64,000 nucleotides of DNA, from positions 620,001 through 684,000 of the forward strand of contig JAFJTR010000001.1 in the NCBI GenBank assembly GCA_022559985.1, in the 5' to 3' direction. The translations under genes were made by a program, and so were the position numbers. The stretch is from Parastagonospora avenae f. sp. tritici 18332-5. Its lineage: Eukaryota; Ascomycota; Dothideomycetes; Pleosporales; Phaeosphaeriaceae. Positions within the stretch are counted from its first letter, which is position 1, and the number at the start of each line of letters is the position of its first letter. This document shows, in pieces, positions 35,389-46,305 of this stretch. The notes under the pieces are model-generated. The model made no database searches. It was given only the letters and a program-made list of their open reading frames with translations, and was not told the origin of the DNA.

Positions 35389-37431
35389 ATGGAGAGCTCA
35401 CGAGGACCTCCGCGCGTCAAGAACAAGGCGGCCGCGCCCATCCAGATCAGCGCCGAACAGCTGCTTCGCGAAGCCGTCGACCGTCAAGATGACAAGCTCA
35501 AGGCGCCCACGCAGCGCTTCGCCGACCTGGAGGAGCTGCACGAGTTTCAGGGCAGGAAGAGAAAGGAGTTTGAGGACTATGTGCGGCGCAACAGGATTAA
35601 CATGAACAATTGGATGCGGTATGCACAATGGGAACTTGAGCAGAAAGAGTTCAGGCGTGCGCGATCCATCTTCGAGCGTGCGCTGGACGTCGACAGCACT
35701 GCTGTTGCACTATGGCTGCGTTACATCGAGGCAGAGATGAAGCACAGGAACATCAACCATGCGCGAAACCTGCTGGATCGAGCCGTTACGATTCTGCCGC
35801 GGATTGACAAGCTGTGGTACAAATATGTCTACATGGAGGAGACCCTCGGCAACATTGATGGTGCTCGTTCCGTCTTCGAGAGGTGGATGCAGTGGGAACC
35901 AGATGAGGCGGCATGGTCATCGTACATCAAACTGGAGAAGAGGCACGGCGAATTCGAAAGAGCCAGGGCCATCTACGAGCGCTTCACCGTTGTCCACCCA
36001 GAACCGAAGAACTGGATCAAGTGGGCAAAGTTTGAGGAGGAGAATGGCACCAGCGATCTTGTCCGCGATGTATACGGCACGGCTGTAGAAACACTCGGTG
36101 ATGAGTTCATGGACGAGAAGCTGTTCATGTCGTACGCGAAGTTTGAGGCAAGATTGAAAGAGCTGGAGCGCGCCCGAGCAATCTACAAATTCGCCTTGGA
36201 TCGGATGCCGCGATCAAAGTCGGTGAATCTGCACAAGGCGTTCACTCAGTTTGAGAAGCAGTTTGGTGACAGGGATGGTATCGAGGACGTCATTCTGTCA
36301 AAGCGAAGGGTACACTACGAAGAGCAGGTCAAGGAGAACCCGAAGAACTACGACGCATGGATAGACTTTGCACGTCTGGAAGAGACCTCTGGGAACACGG
36401 ATCGCGTACGCGACGTGTACGAACGTGCGATCGCGCAAATACCGCCGACACAGGAGAAGCGACATTGGAGGCGATACATATACCTCTGGCTGTTCTACGC
36501 AGTCTTTGAAGAGACAGTGTCACGCGATGTTGAGCGAACACGGCAAATCTACCAAGAGTGCATACGCCTACTACCGCACAAGCGCTTCACGTTTGCCAAA
36601 GTCTGGCTCATGTTCGCGCACTTCGAAGTCCGACAGAACCAGCTTACAACTGCGCGGAAACTGCTCGGTCAGGCTATCGGTATGTGTCCCAAAGACAAGC
36701 TGTTCAAGGGCTATATTGAGCTCGAGATGAAGCTGTTTGAGTTTGGTAGGTGTCGACAGCTATACACCAAGTACATTGAGTGGAACGGTTCAAACTGCCA
36801 GACATGGATCAAGTTTGCAGAGCTGGAGCGAGGACTGGACGACCTCGATCGTGCCCGCGCGATCTTCGAACTCGCCGTAGACGAACCACAACTAGACATG
36901 CCAGAACTCCTTTGGAAAGCCTACATCGATTTCGAAGAAGGCGAAGGCGAGTACGACCGCACACGCGTCCTCTACGAGCGCCTCCTCCAGAAGACCGATC
37001 ACGTCAAGGTCTGGACCTCATGGGCCCAATTCGAACTCTCCGTACCCGACGAAGGCGACGAAACCGCCGACGAAGACGAAGACCGCCCGGTATCCGAAGC
37101 CGCCAAAGACCGCGCCCGCGACATCTTCACCCGCGCACACACACGTCTCAAGGACCTCAACGCCACCACCGATCGCGTCGCCTTACTCACAGCCTGGCGC
37201 TCCTTCGAAGCCATCCACGGCACCGCAGACGACCAAGAGAAGATTGAGAAACAGATGCCGAGGAAGGTCAAGAAGAGGAGAAAGCTAGACGATGGCGAGT
37301 TCGAGGAGTATGTCGACTATGTGTTCCCCGCGGACGACGAGAGCGCGGCCAAGCTGGCGAAACTCATGGCGAATGCGCAGAAGTGGAAGGCCATGCAGGC
37401 GGCGAAGCAAGCTGGCGAGCATGGGGAGTAG
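35389..37431 (+). CDS. CLF1: Pre-mRNA splicing factor Clf1/Syf3 (HAT-repeat)
   Basis: A single exon of 680 aa from ATG 35389; the reading frame extends upstream only to a TTG. Nearly the whole chain is built of HAT (half-a-TPR) repeats of the form W.rYa.wE...e..RAR.iyERal. Clear examples are NWMRYAQWELEQKEFRRARSI, LWLRYIEAEMKHRN and NWIKWAKFEEENG. A basic bipartite KKRRK element lies near the C-terminus. Clf1 (human CRNKL1) is a scaffold of the NineTeen complex, joining the spliceosome at activation. Length and repeat order match the family. Confidence 0.96.
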   Translation: MESSRGPPRVKNKAAAPIQISAEQLLREAVDRQDDKLKAPTQRFADLEELHEFQGRKRKEFEDYVRRNRINMNNWMRYAQWELEQKEFRRARSIFERALDVDSTAVALWLRYIEAEMKHRNINHARNLLDRAVTILPRIDKLWYKYVYMEETLGNIDGARSVFERWMQWEPDEAAWSSYIKLEKRHGEFERARAIYERFTVVHPEPKNWIKWAKFEEENGTSDLVRDVYGTAVETLGDEFMDEKLFMSYAKFEARLKELERARAIYKFALDRMPRSKSVNLHKAFTQFEKQFGDRDGIEDVILSKRRVHYEEQVKENPKNYDAWIDFARLEETSGNTDRVRDVYERAIAQIPPTQEKRHWRRYIYLWLFYAVFEETVSRDVERTRQIYQECIRLLPHKRFTFAKVWLMFAHFEVRQNQLTTARKLLGQAIGMCPKDKLFKGYIELEMKLFEFGRCRQLYTKYIEWNGSNCQTWIKFAELERGLDDLDRARAIFELAVDEPQLDMPELLWKAYIDFEEGEGEYDRTRVLYERLLQKTDHVKVWTSWAQFELSVPDEGDETADEDEDRPVSEAAKDRARDIFTRAHTRLKDLNATTDRVALLTAWRSFEAIHGTADDQEKIEKQMPRKVKKRRKLDDGEFEEYVDYVFPADDESAAKLAKLMANAQKWKAMQAAKQAGEHGE

Positions 37432-37778
37432 ACTGTGGACGCTTTGGAGTTTGGCCAGGGATGGGTTGTGTAATTGTAGATAGCGTGGACCGCGCCGATG
37501 CTGGTATTGAGAACGTTTTAGGTCGTGGCTATCATATGTATTCTTCCCGGTGACGCCCAGAAAGATCAGAGCACGACCTCAACATGTTAGGGAGGTTAGA
37601 TGAATGAAGTGCAGCAGCAAAATCCAACTGGGATAGTCGATCAGACCACCACCACTAAGAGGGGAAGCTCCCTATAACACACATTGCATGTAACAGAAAT
37701 AGAGCAAAAAGCTAAAGATGGCAACGATGGCAAAGATGGCGGCAAAGATTGGTGGCAAAGAAAGCCAAAAAGACGGCC

Positions 37779-37789
37779 AAAAAAGAAAA
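37779..37789 (-). terminator. Pol III terminator of tRNA-Ile
   Basis: On minus the tRNA 3' end is followed within 2 nt by TTTTCTTTTTT. Confidence 0.7.
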
Positions 37790-37790
37790 T

Positions 37791-37890
37791 TGGTCACTAC
37801 GAGGGTCGAACTCGCGACCTTGGCGTGTAAATCACTACCCTGAGGCAGAAGATATTAGCACCACGCTCTAACCAACTGAGCTAAGCGACC
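37791..37890 (-). tRNA. tRNA-Ile (AAT) with 26-nt intron
   Basis: The acceptor stem GGTCGCT pairs with AGTGACC (one G-T pair) and the discriminator is A. The D arm is GCTC..GAGC, the anticodon loop is CTAATA+A with anticodon AAT, and the T arm is GCGAG-TTCGACC-CTCGT. A 26-nt intron at 37827-37852 directly follows position 37. The mature length is 74 nt. Confidence 0.93.
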
Positions 37891-38448
37891 TGAATCAAGG
37901 TTTCAGTGATTTGATGAAGTGGTTGAAATTTGGTTGACTTATAAAGGCAACAATTATGATCGCAAGAGGCATGGTACGCAGAGGCGTGGTTGCTCAGCTA
38001 TGTCATGTCGTTGTGGTAGAAATTTCATAGTCGGCTAAATTTGCGGGGTGAAAGAATACTCGGAGCTAAGCATGGTGGGGCACTGCCGTATGACTCCAGT
38101 TGCTCCGACTACGACCATTGGACTTCACGCGAGAAAAAGAGTTTGAAGTTCAAGCCGTATTTGAGAGCTATGGTACAGCATAATTGTCGACACTGCTTTC
38201 TAGACGGGACCTTGCATCTTTGGTGAAGTGGCCCACAATTTCATTCCGCGAGTATGCTGTGCTCAGGGCAGCACAAACATTTCTTGTAGTCGAGAGGGCT
38301 GCGACACTCACGGTATGCAATCTCGCCTAGATCTATGTGATCATAGTAGGCTCCCCCGTTACTCATAGAGAGAGAGGGGGTATGAGGATCAGGGCGTACC
38401 CGCGTCTTCAGCAAAGATGCTTTTCAGCCTACCATGTCTCTCCCGCCC

Positions 38449-39429
38449 CTACGGACCCAAGTTCCCAGGTAGCACAGAGATGTGATTTCTTCGTGAAACA
38501 TGCCTGTCACACCCTCGAATGCTCACTTGTTCCACCTCTTTACATGCGTCTTCTTCGGCAGCACACATTAGCGCAAATTCCTGCATATCGCTCGTTGAGA
38601 TTGCCTTCTGCTTTAGAAATTCCTCCAGTGAGCAGTCGGCGATACAGTTATATCCCAATGGCTGCAGAATAAAGCCTCTAGCTTCAAGATTCTTCCTGAG
38701 TGGTTCGACTTTGAGCCATGCTCGATCTTGCAGTCCGAGGGTGTTGTATCAGAGGCATATCTCGCTGTCACCGGTAAACGGATACGAAATACCTTTACAA
38801 TCCTTACCATCGTCGATAAGACCTAGGTCGCGCTTGAGATTCGTGTTCCATAATTCCTCTAGTAGGTCTCCGCAGGTAATGCCTGTAGGTTTCTCGATCA
38901 CTAACTTGACGGCAGCAGAGGTTTTTCTGGAATCGCAGCGGATGTGATGAACTGTCATGATCAGACGGCGCATGGGAAACGAGGTGATACACATATGACT
39001 CCACGATGTTGATCGCTCTTCTCGCAAATTGTGAAGTGTCCGTAGCAGGCGGTAGCTCAGCTAGAAGGCAGGGGATGTGGGTTGCTCCTCGACCTTGTGC
39101 GGCAGAAGCAGCGGGTGCAGCTCGAACTCCAAGTCAGAGAGCAATATCGTAGGTGTCCGGGAATGTTTTCGAACTCTTGGAATGTAATCAAGAACCATGG
39201 TTGCAGGGACCCACGGCGTGTGACGGTCGTCCCCAACGGCGACACGTTTTCCGGAAGGTGTGTGGTGTGGAAGAAACAGCTTTGTACGTAGGGCATTGGT
39301 GTGATGGATGAGGCGATGCCATTCTTTGTTGACGCGAGTGGAGCGGAGTAGGGTGGTGAATTCGATGTCGTCTGTAGAGAGAATGATGAGAACAATCTCT
39401 GGTGGTAGGTGAGGCATGTGAGAGGACAT
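38449..39429 (-). CDS. F-box-type protein, interrupted by two in-frame stops or very short introns
   Basis: The ATG at 39429 is followed by an F-box-like start (LPPEIVLIIL....STRVNKEWHRLI). A single reading frame then runs to the TAG at 38449 but is crossed by TAG (39061-39063) and TGA (within 38727-38771). Flanking sequence stays protein-like throughout, for example SWSHMCITSFPMRRLIMTVHHIRC and ITCGDLLEELWNT, as in the C-terminal part of fungal F-box-like proteins. Removing 33 nt (39061-39093, gtcgag..ctag) and 45 nt (38727-38771, gtgaca..gcaag) would restore one frame. Both lengths are multiples of three and the donors are poor. Either these are real tiny introns or the gene is decaying. 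F-box proteins recruit substrates to SCF ubiquitin ligases. Confidence 0.6.
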
Positions 39430-39861
39430 GATGTCGCGACTTGGTGTTGATCGAATACCAAAGTGATTGCGGTTGATCCGCGATGTTGAAAAAGCTGCGG
39501 TGGTGGTGGTAGTAAGCTTAATGAGGAAAGGGCCAGAAGTTAAATGTAGAGTGCTAGCAGCTCAGTAGGGTTTCCGCAATCAGGTAAGGGGCAATGAGGC
39601 GTATGTGAATTTAGCTCTCTTGGCCATTCTCGTCAGCTGTTAGACAGCCACGCCGAGTCCTCTCAACCCCACCCGAGAACTTATTCAGAGGCGCCCCGAG
39701 AACGCTCTCGATCAAGGCCGCCCGATCTCTGTCCACGGCACTTCTTCCCGCAGTGCCGCGTCCGGGATATAGTAAATTTTGAACTCCAGTGGTGATGCCT
39801 TCGCTTAATCGATCGACGTTATCGTGTACTTGCTTAGTCTATGCGACTCTGCGCGTATAGT
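39430..39861. other. Short intergenic region
   Basis: Promoter of the F-box-like gene and 3' flank of the SDR gene. No gene seen. Confidence 0.5.
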
Positions 39862-41136
39862 TCATTTTGCCTTCCGCTGTTTCGCATCCCCGTTGGCCTC
39901 CTTCGCAGTGCTCTTTGCTTCCGCCTTATCCGCCTTATCCTTTTCCTTCTTCTCCAAAGCCCTCCTCTTGGCGCTCTCTTTCTCCAGGACCTCAATGGTC
40001 TTTGAACTGCTCTCCCACAGTTGCTTCTGCAGCACCTCGTCCTCAATCTCCTTCCTCGTCCAAGTGACGCGCCTACATTCCTTGAGGAAGTAGCTGCCCT
40101 CTCCCCTACCCCACTGTGCCTCCATCGCTGCATATAGAAACGTCTGCGCACCCTGGTCACCACTCTTCAGCACCAGCCACCAAAATGGCCACATGAAGAG
40201 GTACAGCGCAAGCCCCCAAAGCGACCCGAAGGTTAGGAAGCGCCGCATGCCGGGCGTCCGAGTCCAGCCAGGATCGACCATGATGACACGTGCGTTCATG
40301 GGTTTCTTATCAGGACGGGCGTAGTTGGACAGATGTTTCTGAAAGGCATCGGCGAATGTCATCAGGGCGAGCTTCGATGTTGCGTATACGCTTGTCGCCA
40401 CGGGGCCGCTTGCCTTTGCTTTCGCACTCTTTTTCGGCTTTGCGTCGAACTCAGGCAGTTGTCCACCCATGTATGCGCTGCATGTTCCAAATATGATACG
40501 GACGTCTCGGTCTGGTGGCTGCGCTCGTAATGCCGGACTGAGAATGCTCAGAAGGTGGAAGTTGGCAATGTAGTTCAGCCCCCAGGTAGATTCAAGGCCA
40601 TCCTCCGTCATTGTCGCCTTTCCTCCAGGTGGCGTCATTGTGTTCGCGCACAGGATAATCATGTCTAGTCTGCGTGGTGGCGCATTATCCACCCATTTCG
40701 TTGCGAACAGTCGTATGCTATGTAAGGACGTGAGGTCGACATGCTCGGCAGTGATCAGCTCGTTGCCTGTTTCTGTGCGTAGGTCCTCGATGTAGTCGAC
40801 GAAGAAGGGGTCGGTGAGCGGCTGTTGGACGAGGAGGACGATTTGTGCACCACGGGCTGCAAGGCCCTTGACTACTTCAGCTCCTATACCAGCTGTACCT
40901 CCCTGGTTTTTGAAATCAGCATGCATTCTACAGCATCATAGATTCGTAAAGTAACTTGCTGTAACCATGACCACCTTGGAATGCATATTCCGCTCCGACA
41001 GATTGACGGCGCCATTGAAGTACCATTTTAGCAGGTAGAGCAGCGCGAGCGCCGGGATTACCTTCACCGCGATCCAGCCGCCTGGTATCGAGGAGAGGCC
41101 CTCAGAGAAGGCGGCAGCGATGATGTTGACAGGCAT
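39862..41136 (-). CDS. Membrane-anchored short-chain dehydrogenase/reductase (YNL181W/PBR1-like)
   Basis: Exons 41136-40960 and 40902-39862, giving 405 aa. A hydrophobic N-terminal anchor (about 20-42) is followed by a Rossmann fold: TGGTAGIG nucleotide-binding loop (about 59-66, read across the intron), LNYIANFHLL, and the catalytic YATSK pair. A second hydrophobic stretch (LWGLALYLFMWPFWWLVL) and a long Lys/Glu/Ala coiled tail end the protein. The frame joins only if the 57-nt intron uses a GC donor (GCAAGT) with a normal CAG acceptor. The layout resembles yeast YNL181W, an ER-type oxidoreductase. Substrate unknown. Confidence 0.88.
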
Positions 41137-41407
41137 AGCTGTCTGGTGTGGTACGGAAAGGGTTTAAGGGACGCGGAACGATGGTGTCTCGCTAAGCAGA
41201 TCTGCGCACGTGGCGTCATCGAACATGTGATCGCGCGTGGTCCCTGGAGCCTGGAATAGTACCAAAAACTATTCGCATATTCGACACAGAGTCACTGCGC
41301 CGATGCCGGTAGTTCACCGTCGCGGAATGATGGCGTAAGAAACAACATCCTCCGCCCTGCCTCTGTTCGATCGGCACGCGACCTTTCACAAACCAACTAC
41401 TACCACC

Positions 41408-42112
41408 ATGGCCACACCCACCATGACCCCTCGCACCGAGGAGGATGAACACGAAGAAGACCCTCGATTCGACGACGCCGATGTCACGACTATCCCCTTC
41501 GCGCAGCAGCCTGCCTACGGTCGCGGTCTATGGAAGAACCCCATACAGTTCGTCTCTGCTGCGCTAGATAATCCGATTATAGCGGCTCCTAGCAAAGGCA
41601 ATACGCTTGCAGAGAAATACATGGCCATTATGTTTCCAAACGGCCAACCGCAGCCCAAGGCGGACGCATATCCAGTATGTGGTATTTGCGGCGAGCCTGT
41701 CAAGGAGCAAGACCAACGGATACACTTCCTCAGTCCTGCACATCAGGCTGCACTGCCTCGAGCGCCCATACCTTCAGCCATAGACCGGACGAGGATGGGG
41801 CTCAAGTACATGTCGAAACACGGATACGATGTCGATGCGCGGATAGGTTTGGGCGCGAGTGGCCAAGGCATGCTGTTCCCGCTTGTGCCCAAGGAGAAAA
41901 GAGACAAGTTCGGGCTAGGCATAGACAAGAAACAGCACGAGAAGAAGAGAGCTCTGGGCGGCGCAAGTGCTGCGGACGTCAAAGAGGGTCGACTAGACGC
42001 TGGCAAGGTTAGGAAACTTGCAAAGGTGGAGAAGAGGAAACATGATAAGCTACAGAGGATGTTCTATGGCAACGATGAAGTCGAGAAGTACCTTGGCCAG
42101 CTGGATGGTTAG
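41408..42112 (+). CDS. G-patch domain protein (234 aa)
   Basis: A single exon, ATG in a good context (ccaccATGGCC). An acidic N-terminus is followed by a short CxxC...H segment (VCGICGEPVKEQDQRIHFLSPAH, about 93-115) like a degenerate zinc finger. A G-patch then follows (GLKYMSKHGYDVDARIGLGASGQGMLFPL, about 133-175), with a Lys-rich helical tail. The pattern fits the GPANK1-like family. G-patch motifs usually bind and activate DEAH-box helicases in splicing or ribosome assembly; the helicase partner here is unknown. Confidence 0.88.
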   Translation: MATPTMTPRTEEDEHEEDPRFDDADVTTIPFAQQPAYGRGLWKNPIQFVSAALDNPIIAAPSKGNTLAEKYMAIMFPNGQPQPKADAYPVCGICGEPVKEQDQRIHFLSPAHQAALPRAPIPSAIDRTRMGLKYMSKHGYDVDARIGLGASGQGMLFPLVPKEKRDKFGLGIDKKQHEKKRALGGASAADVKEGRLDAGKVRKLAKVEKRKHDKLQRMFYGNDEVEKYLGQLDG

Positions 42113-43302
42113 GCTCCGTGAAAGCAGCCTATGGCTTGGTCATCTTCAGCGCATGCCCGCATGACTGTGGGAAGTACCGAGGTCATACAGCGGGTTATGA
42201 CACTCATCTTTTGAGGGGCCATGGGGTGCATAGCAATGGCGTTTAGATTTTTCTGCCTCTTTCCGAGATACCCAAGTTTTTCAAACATTTCAATCAAACA
42301 TTCAGCAACAAGCATGAAGCTACTATGTAATCCTGCCTGCTTTACTGAACCATTTTGATGAGGAATTATGATGTTCAAAGATTTCATTTACCAGGATACA
42401 GTATAAGCGCGTTTGAATCCGACTAATTGTAGTGGAGTGTCCTCGAACCAAGTTGATCTTACACCACGATTGTAATTAGCCACAAGGAGAGACCAAACTA
42501 ACCTACGTTTGACACGGCGTAAACACAAACCTTTACCGGTTTCGCATGACAGCGTCCGGGTACGAGATGCGTGCATATAGCGCTGTCAGCGTGCATGCAT
42601 TGTCAGCTTTGCATCCAAGGCGATTTCCTCGTTTCCGAGAGTAGCGATAGAAATTAAGACACTTGATGAGACAGAGAAAGGCTCGTCGTGTTTGTTTGCT
42701 ACACATTCATCAGTACCCATGGTAAACACCTGTTCGTAGATATATGAGCAGCCATCATGCCCACATGGGATGGGCGTGTTGACTAGAAAATTTGGTAGGA
42801 AAGGGGGAAGCTCACCTACTATGTGTTGAGAGTTTGCTGTATGAGATGTAATCCTCCAGTCTTCGTCCAGTGAATACATGTATACGTCCTCTCTCTGTTG
42901 CAGCACGCTCACAGTAGCTACCAGCAATACCGGTGAATTTAGATATGAGCTCCACCGGGTTCTCACCACTTAAGGTTCTTACCGGTTCTTGAAGAGGTTC
43001 TACCCTTTGTTGACATATTTTTTCTAGTACCAATGAGTACATATTACATTAAGCGCTTTAGGCGTTGCGCCGAATAGCGCGGCATAGATTGCTGTGAGGG
43101 CGAAAGCGGGGCTAGGTGTGAGTGAGTTAGTCAATGGGGCGTTGAGTATTTCGGCGAGGAGTGCGGAGAGAGAGAGGAGTCTGTTGGATACGGAGATCTT
43201 GATTGGGACGGTGTAGATGGGTAGTGAACCATTCGGGGCGGTACGGCCCGGTTTTGATCATGTTGATCGAATGTGTGAACGACGGAGAACCGCGCTTTGT
43301 GG
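42113..43302. other. Intergenic, no supported gene
   Basis: Minus-strand frames at 42586-43042 show no family resemblance. The right end is the promoter of the secreted Cys-rich gene. Confidence 0.5.
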
Positions 43303-43310
43303 TATATAAA
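43303..43310 (+). promoter_or_regulatory. TATA box of the Cys-rich secreted gene
   Basis: TATATAAA, about 112 bp upstream of the ATG at 43422. Confidence 0.6.
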
Positions 43311-43421
43311 GGCCAGCAGAATGCCTAGTATAGAGGCACCAGCACGCAATTCCTCATCTCCACACTTCACTATATCCTCCAGAGAATTCAAGGTCTCTTC
43401 TTGCTATCCAATCTTCCAAAC

Positions 43422-44122
43422 ATGGCTCCTATCTTCAAGTCAATGGCCATGATGGCTCTCATCATCTTCTCCGTTCTGGCCTCTCCAATCGAGCAGGCCG
43501 AAGAGTTCGCTACGACTCTCGAGACGCGTTCTGACTTTACGCTTCTGGAGAAGCGTGCTGACTTCCAGTGGAGGTTCTGTGAGTCTTTCGTGCTTGAGTC
43601 TTTGGCTTTGCAGTTTGCCATGTCGGTAGAGGGATAGTTGCTGACTGTGGATATCAGACGACAATAACGGGTGTGATCACAACAGCAATCCGTCTGATAC
43701 GTTTCCATCCAACGGCTCTCCTCCGTAAGTTCAAATATCCCGACCATACACCCCAGTCACCGCCATTCCCATGGTTTAAAGCCACCATAGTCAAACTAAC
43801 ACGTCCATTACAGTGGCCAGGGTACCGTCGGAAACTGCTACTCTGCCCCAACCGGAATCAACTGGAACAGGGTCGAAGTTGACATTTTCTTTGGCAACGG
43901 AGGCGGTCGTACGTAGCTCCCATCTCCTTCTTTCGTTCAAAATGGTCCATAGCGAACTCTCAGAACCATGGCTCGCTGCTACCCTTCCGCTAATCATGTT
44001 CCGCGCAAATAGGGGGCCTCCAGACATTCTGCAACGTCAATTGCGGAGGCAGCGCCTCCGTCAAACAGCAAGGCACCAACTGCTACTTGCCGATCTCGGG
44101 ATGCGCCATTGGAAGCTTGTAA
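43422..44122 (+). CDS. Small secreted cysteine-rich protein with Kex2-type propeptide (142 aa)
   Basis: Four exons, 43422-43578, 43658-43724, 43814-43908 and 44013-44122, all with GT-AG borders and consistent phases (429 nt). A signal peptide (about 1-20) is followed by a propeptide ending in a KR dibasic site near residue 45, the usual Kex2 cleavage point. The predicted mature chain of roughly 95 residues is Gly/Asn/Ser-rich with six cysteines, enough for three disulfides, and few charged residues. Four exons for such a short gene, plus a TATA box, fit fungal secreted effectors or antimicrobial/killer-like proteins. I see no match to a named family, so the role is left open. Confidence 0.78.
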
Positions 44123-45705
44123 GCGCTTGTGGTCCTTCATACTAGGGGCTTGGCTGACCTAAACTTTAGCCGTGTTATCAACTAAGCTTCACGATACTGC
44201 CCAGGTGGCGATCATGCCGCGCCATGGTAGAGTCTGGTATACCGGTACCAGAACCTTAGCATAATGACGAGAATTCAACATCATGTCAAGAAGTTCAAAA
44301 CACTTTAACTTCAACACAAACGGATAAGATAACAGGGTCAAAAATACATTTCAAGCTCTGGTTCTATCCAAAGTCTGGTTTTTAAGACGTGAAGTTCTTC
44401 TTTCTTAGCATGCCTCAGATGTGATCCTACGCCACCACTACACACACTAAAGGCTTGCACGCATGGCGGGCTGGTTTTGCCCCTATAAACACCCTATTAT
44501 GCATGCGCAGTCTGAGTTTCTATCTCTGCTTGCCTACCTGTCTACCTTGTGTGTGTCCTTTAAATGCTTAGTAGAGTGAATGATCAAAATAGTGTCAAAT
44601 CTTGATTGACCTCTGTCCGAGTCTCAAGAAAGGCTTACACCTTGTTACCCTCATGGCAACGTCAACCGGATGTAATGAGCCCGCGAGCATCCTCACCGAA
44701 CACGTGGGCACAGGGAGTAGGATGTCTTCGCTCCTGGATGGGAGAACTGAGATATCATGAAATAGCCCCAGGCCCGAAGAGGTGGCAGCCCCAGGGTTTT
44801 GGGGCCGCCACAAGCACGACATACTTGAGAAATGAGTGATTGCTCACTCAGCTAAAGATAGGATTGATATAGCAAGATTAGTTGACCTGCGGCACGGTAT
44901 TTAGGTGTGAGAAACCTGCTCACATCTTTTCCGACCTCACCCAATGTAAATATTGCAACCCAACACCTTCCCACCATAGAATCCGAAGTTCTCACAGCCT
45001 CTCCGAACTACAGATAAACTCGGTGGGGCTGAGCCTGAGAGTGGCCCGATATCGAAAGAGTAACCTCATCTTTGGTCTCGAACAACAGGCGAACGTGTCT
45101 GGCCACCATGAACTTGGAGAGCGAGCCGCGATTGGGGACTGCAATCTTGCATTCGGGCCTCAAACAAGTATCTGTCAGATCTTAATGTGAAGGGAGATGA
45201 GATAAGGATCTTGAAGGCGGCTTGCGTCGTCAGAGTGGGTCGACGGGGAGAGCGGGACCGGGTACCTGCGTTAGATGTTGATGAGCATGCACTTACGCGT
45301 CATCAGCTCGTTCCTTCGCACGACCCAACTGACGACATATATAGTTGACTTCGCTCCTTAATCCAGCTTAACACCCTTCGACGACTTGTTACATCCATTG
45401 CTCGACTTATTTGTACAACAATGTTTAATTATTATGTATTACTTAACTACCTACAATGAATCTCCCTCTCATGATTCAAACATCAAGCCGCCAAACCATC
45501 ACGTCGCAATAGACATTACGATCGTACCCACGGATGCTTCCTCCAAAAAGACAAGGTATACTGCAAAAAAAGCTCTGCCCCCCAAAGAATGTCAACGTCG
45601 CGTCGTGAAAGAACGTGTAGAACCGGAAGCGCGGCCCGCTAAGAATGCTCGTCCGTTAAAAAGTAATGTGTAGAAGTAGAATGTGGTGGCTGTAGGGTTC
45701 GACCT
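44123..45705. other. Intergenic, no supported gene
   Basis: AT-rich. A 95-codon plus frame (45386-45673) is Lys/Pro-rich without context. No RNA gene recognised. Confidence 0.5.
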
Positions 45706-46305
45706 CTACAGAGCGAGCATGCCGATGAAGCCCAGCGCAGCACCGACGCCGGCGCCTAGAGCGGCACCGGGATAGGATGCGGCGTTGGCGGTGGCCTGGG
45801 CAGGACCTGAGGCCGAAGCGGTGGAAGAGAGCGTGGGCATGTGGACGCCTGATGCGCTGGTGGAGTTTCCTCCAGTTGGGTAGGCGCTGACGGTAGGAAC
45901 AGAGCTCGCGGGCGTGGACATGGCGGGCGAGGATGAGGGGGTAGGAGTTGCGCTGTGGACGATGGGGTACAGAGCTGGTAGAAGGCTCTTCACGTCGGAA
46001 GGAAGCGCCTGGTACCACGCAGGTGGGTTGCCAGCGGCCAGAGAAGAAGCCATCTGCGCAGCGAACTCGGACGAGGATGCGAGCGCATAGCTAACAGACT
46101 CCTTGGGCAGCGCGGTCGCGAGGACCATGAGAACGGAGTTCTGAACGTCGGCACTGTAGCGGCATTGTTAGTGTCGATCAAGATGACTTTGTCGCATGTG
46201 CGATACGAGGCGCATAACGTACGGGACTGAGGTATACGGGACTGGGCTCTGAGCCACGGCGCCGACCGCGAGCGCAAGAAGCGCACCAACACAGCTAAAT
46301 CGCAT
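45706..46305 (-). CDS. GPI-anchored secreted protein, Ser/Thr-rich (176 aa)
   Basis: Exons 46305-46223 and 46153-45706 joined by a GT-AG intron in phase. The signal peptide starts MRFSCVGALLALAVGAVAQ. A small globular part (about 28-85, with ALPKESVSYALASSSEFAAQM and WYQALPSDVKSLLPALYP) is followed by a Ser/Thr/Pro-rich stalk. It ends in a hydrophobic tail (ALGAGVGAALGFIGMLAL) preceded by small residues, the pattern of a GPI attachment signal. It is probably a wall- or membrane-linked surface protein of unknown function. Confidence 0.8.

Larger units (their letters stand above)
37432..38448. other. Intergenic region holding tRNA-Ile
   Basis: Apart from the tRNA and its terminator, only short frames are present. 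An AAAGATGGC/AACGATGGC simple repeat lies at about 37714-37745. Confidence 0.5.

Noticed and set aside
36780..37247. 155-codon Arg-rich frame inside CLF1
   Set aside because: A shifted reading of the HAT-repeat coding sequence; no independent start or conservation signal.
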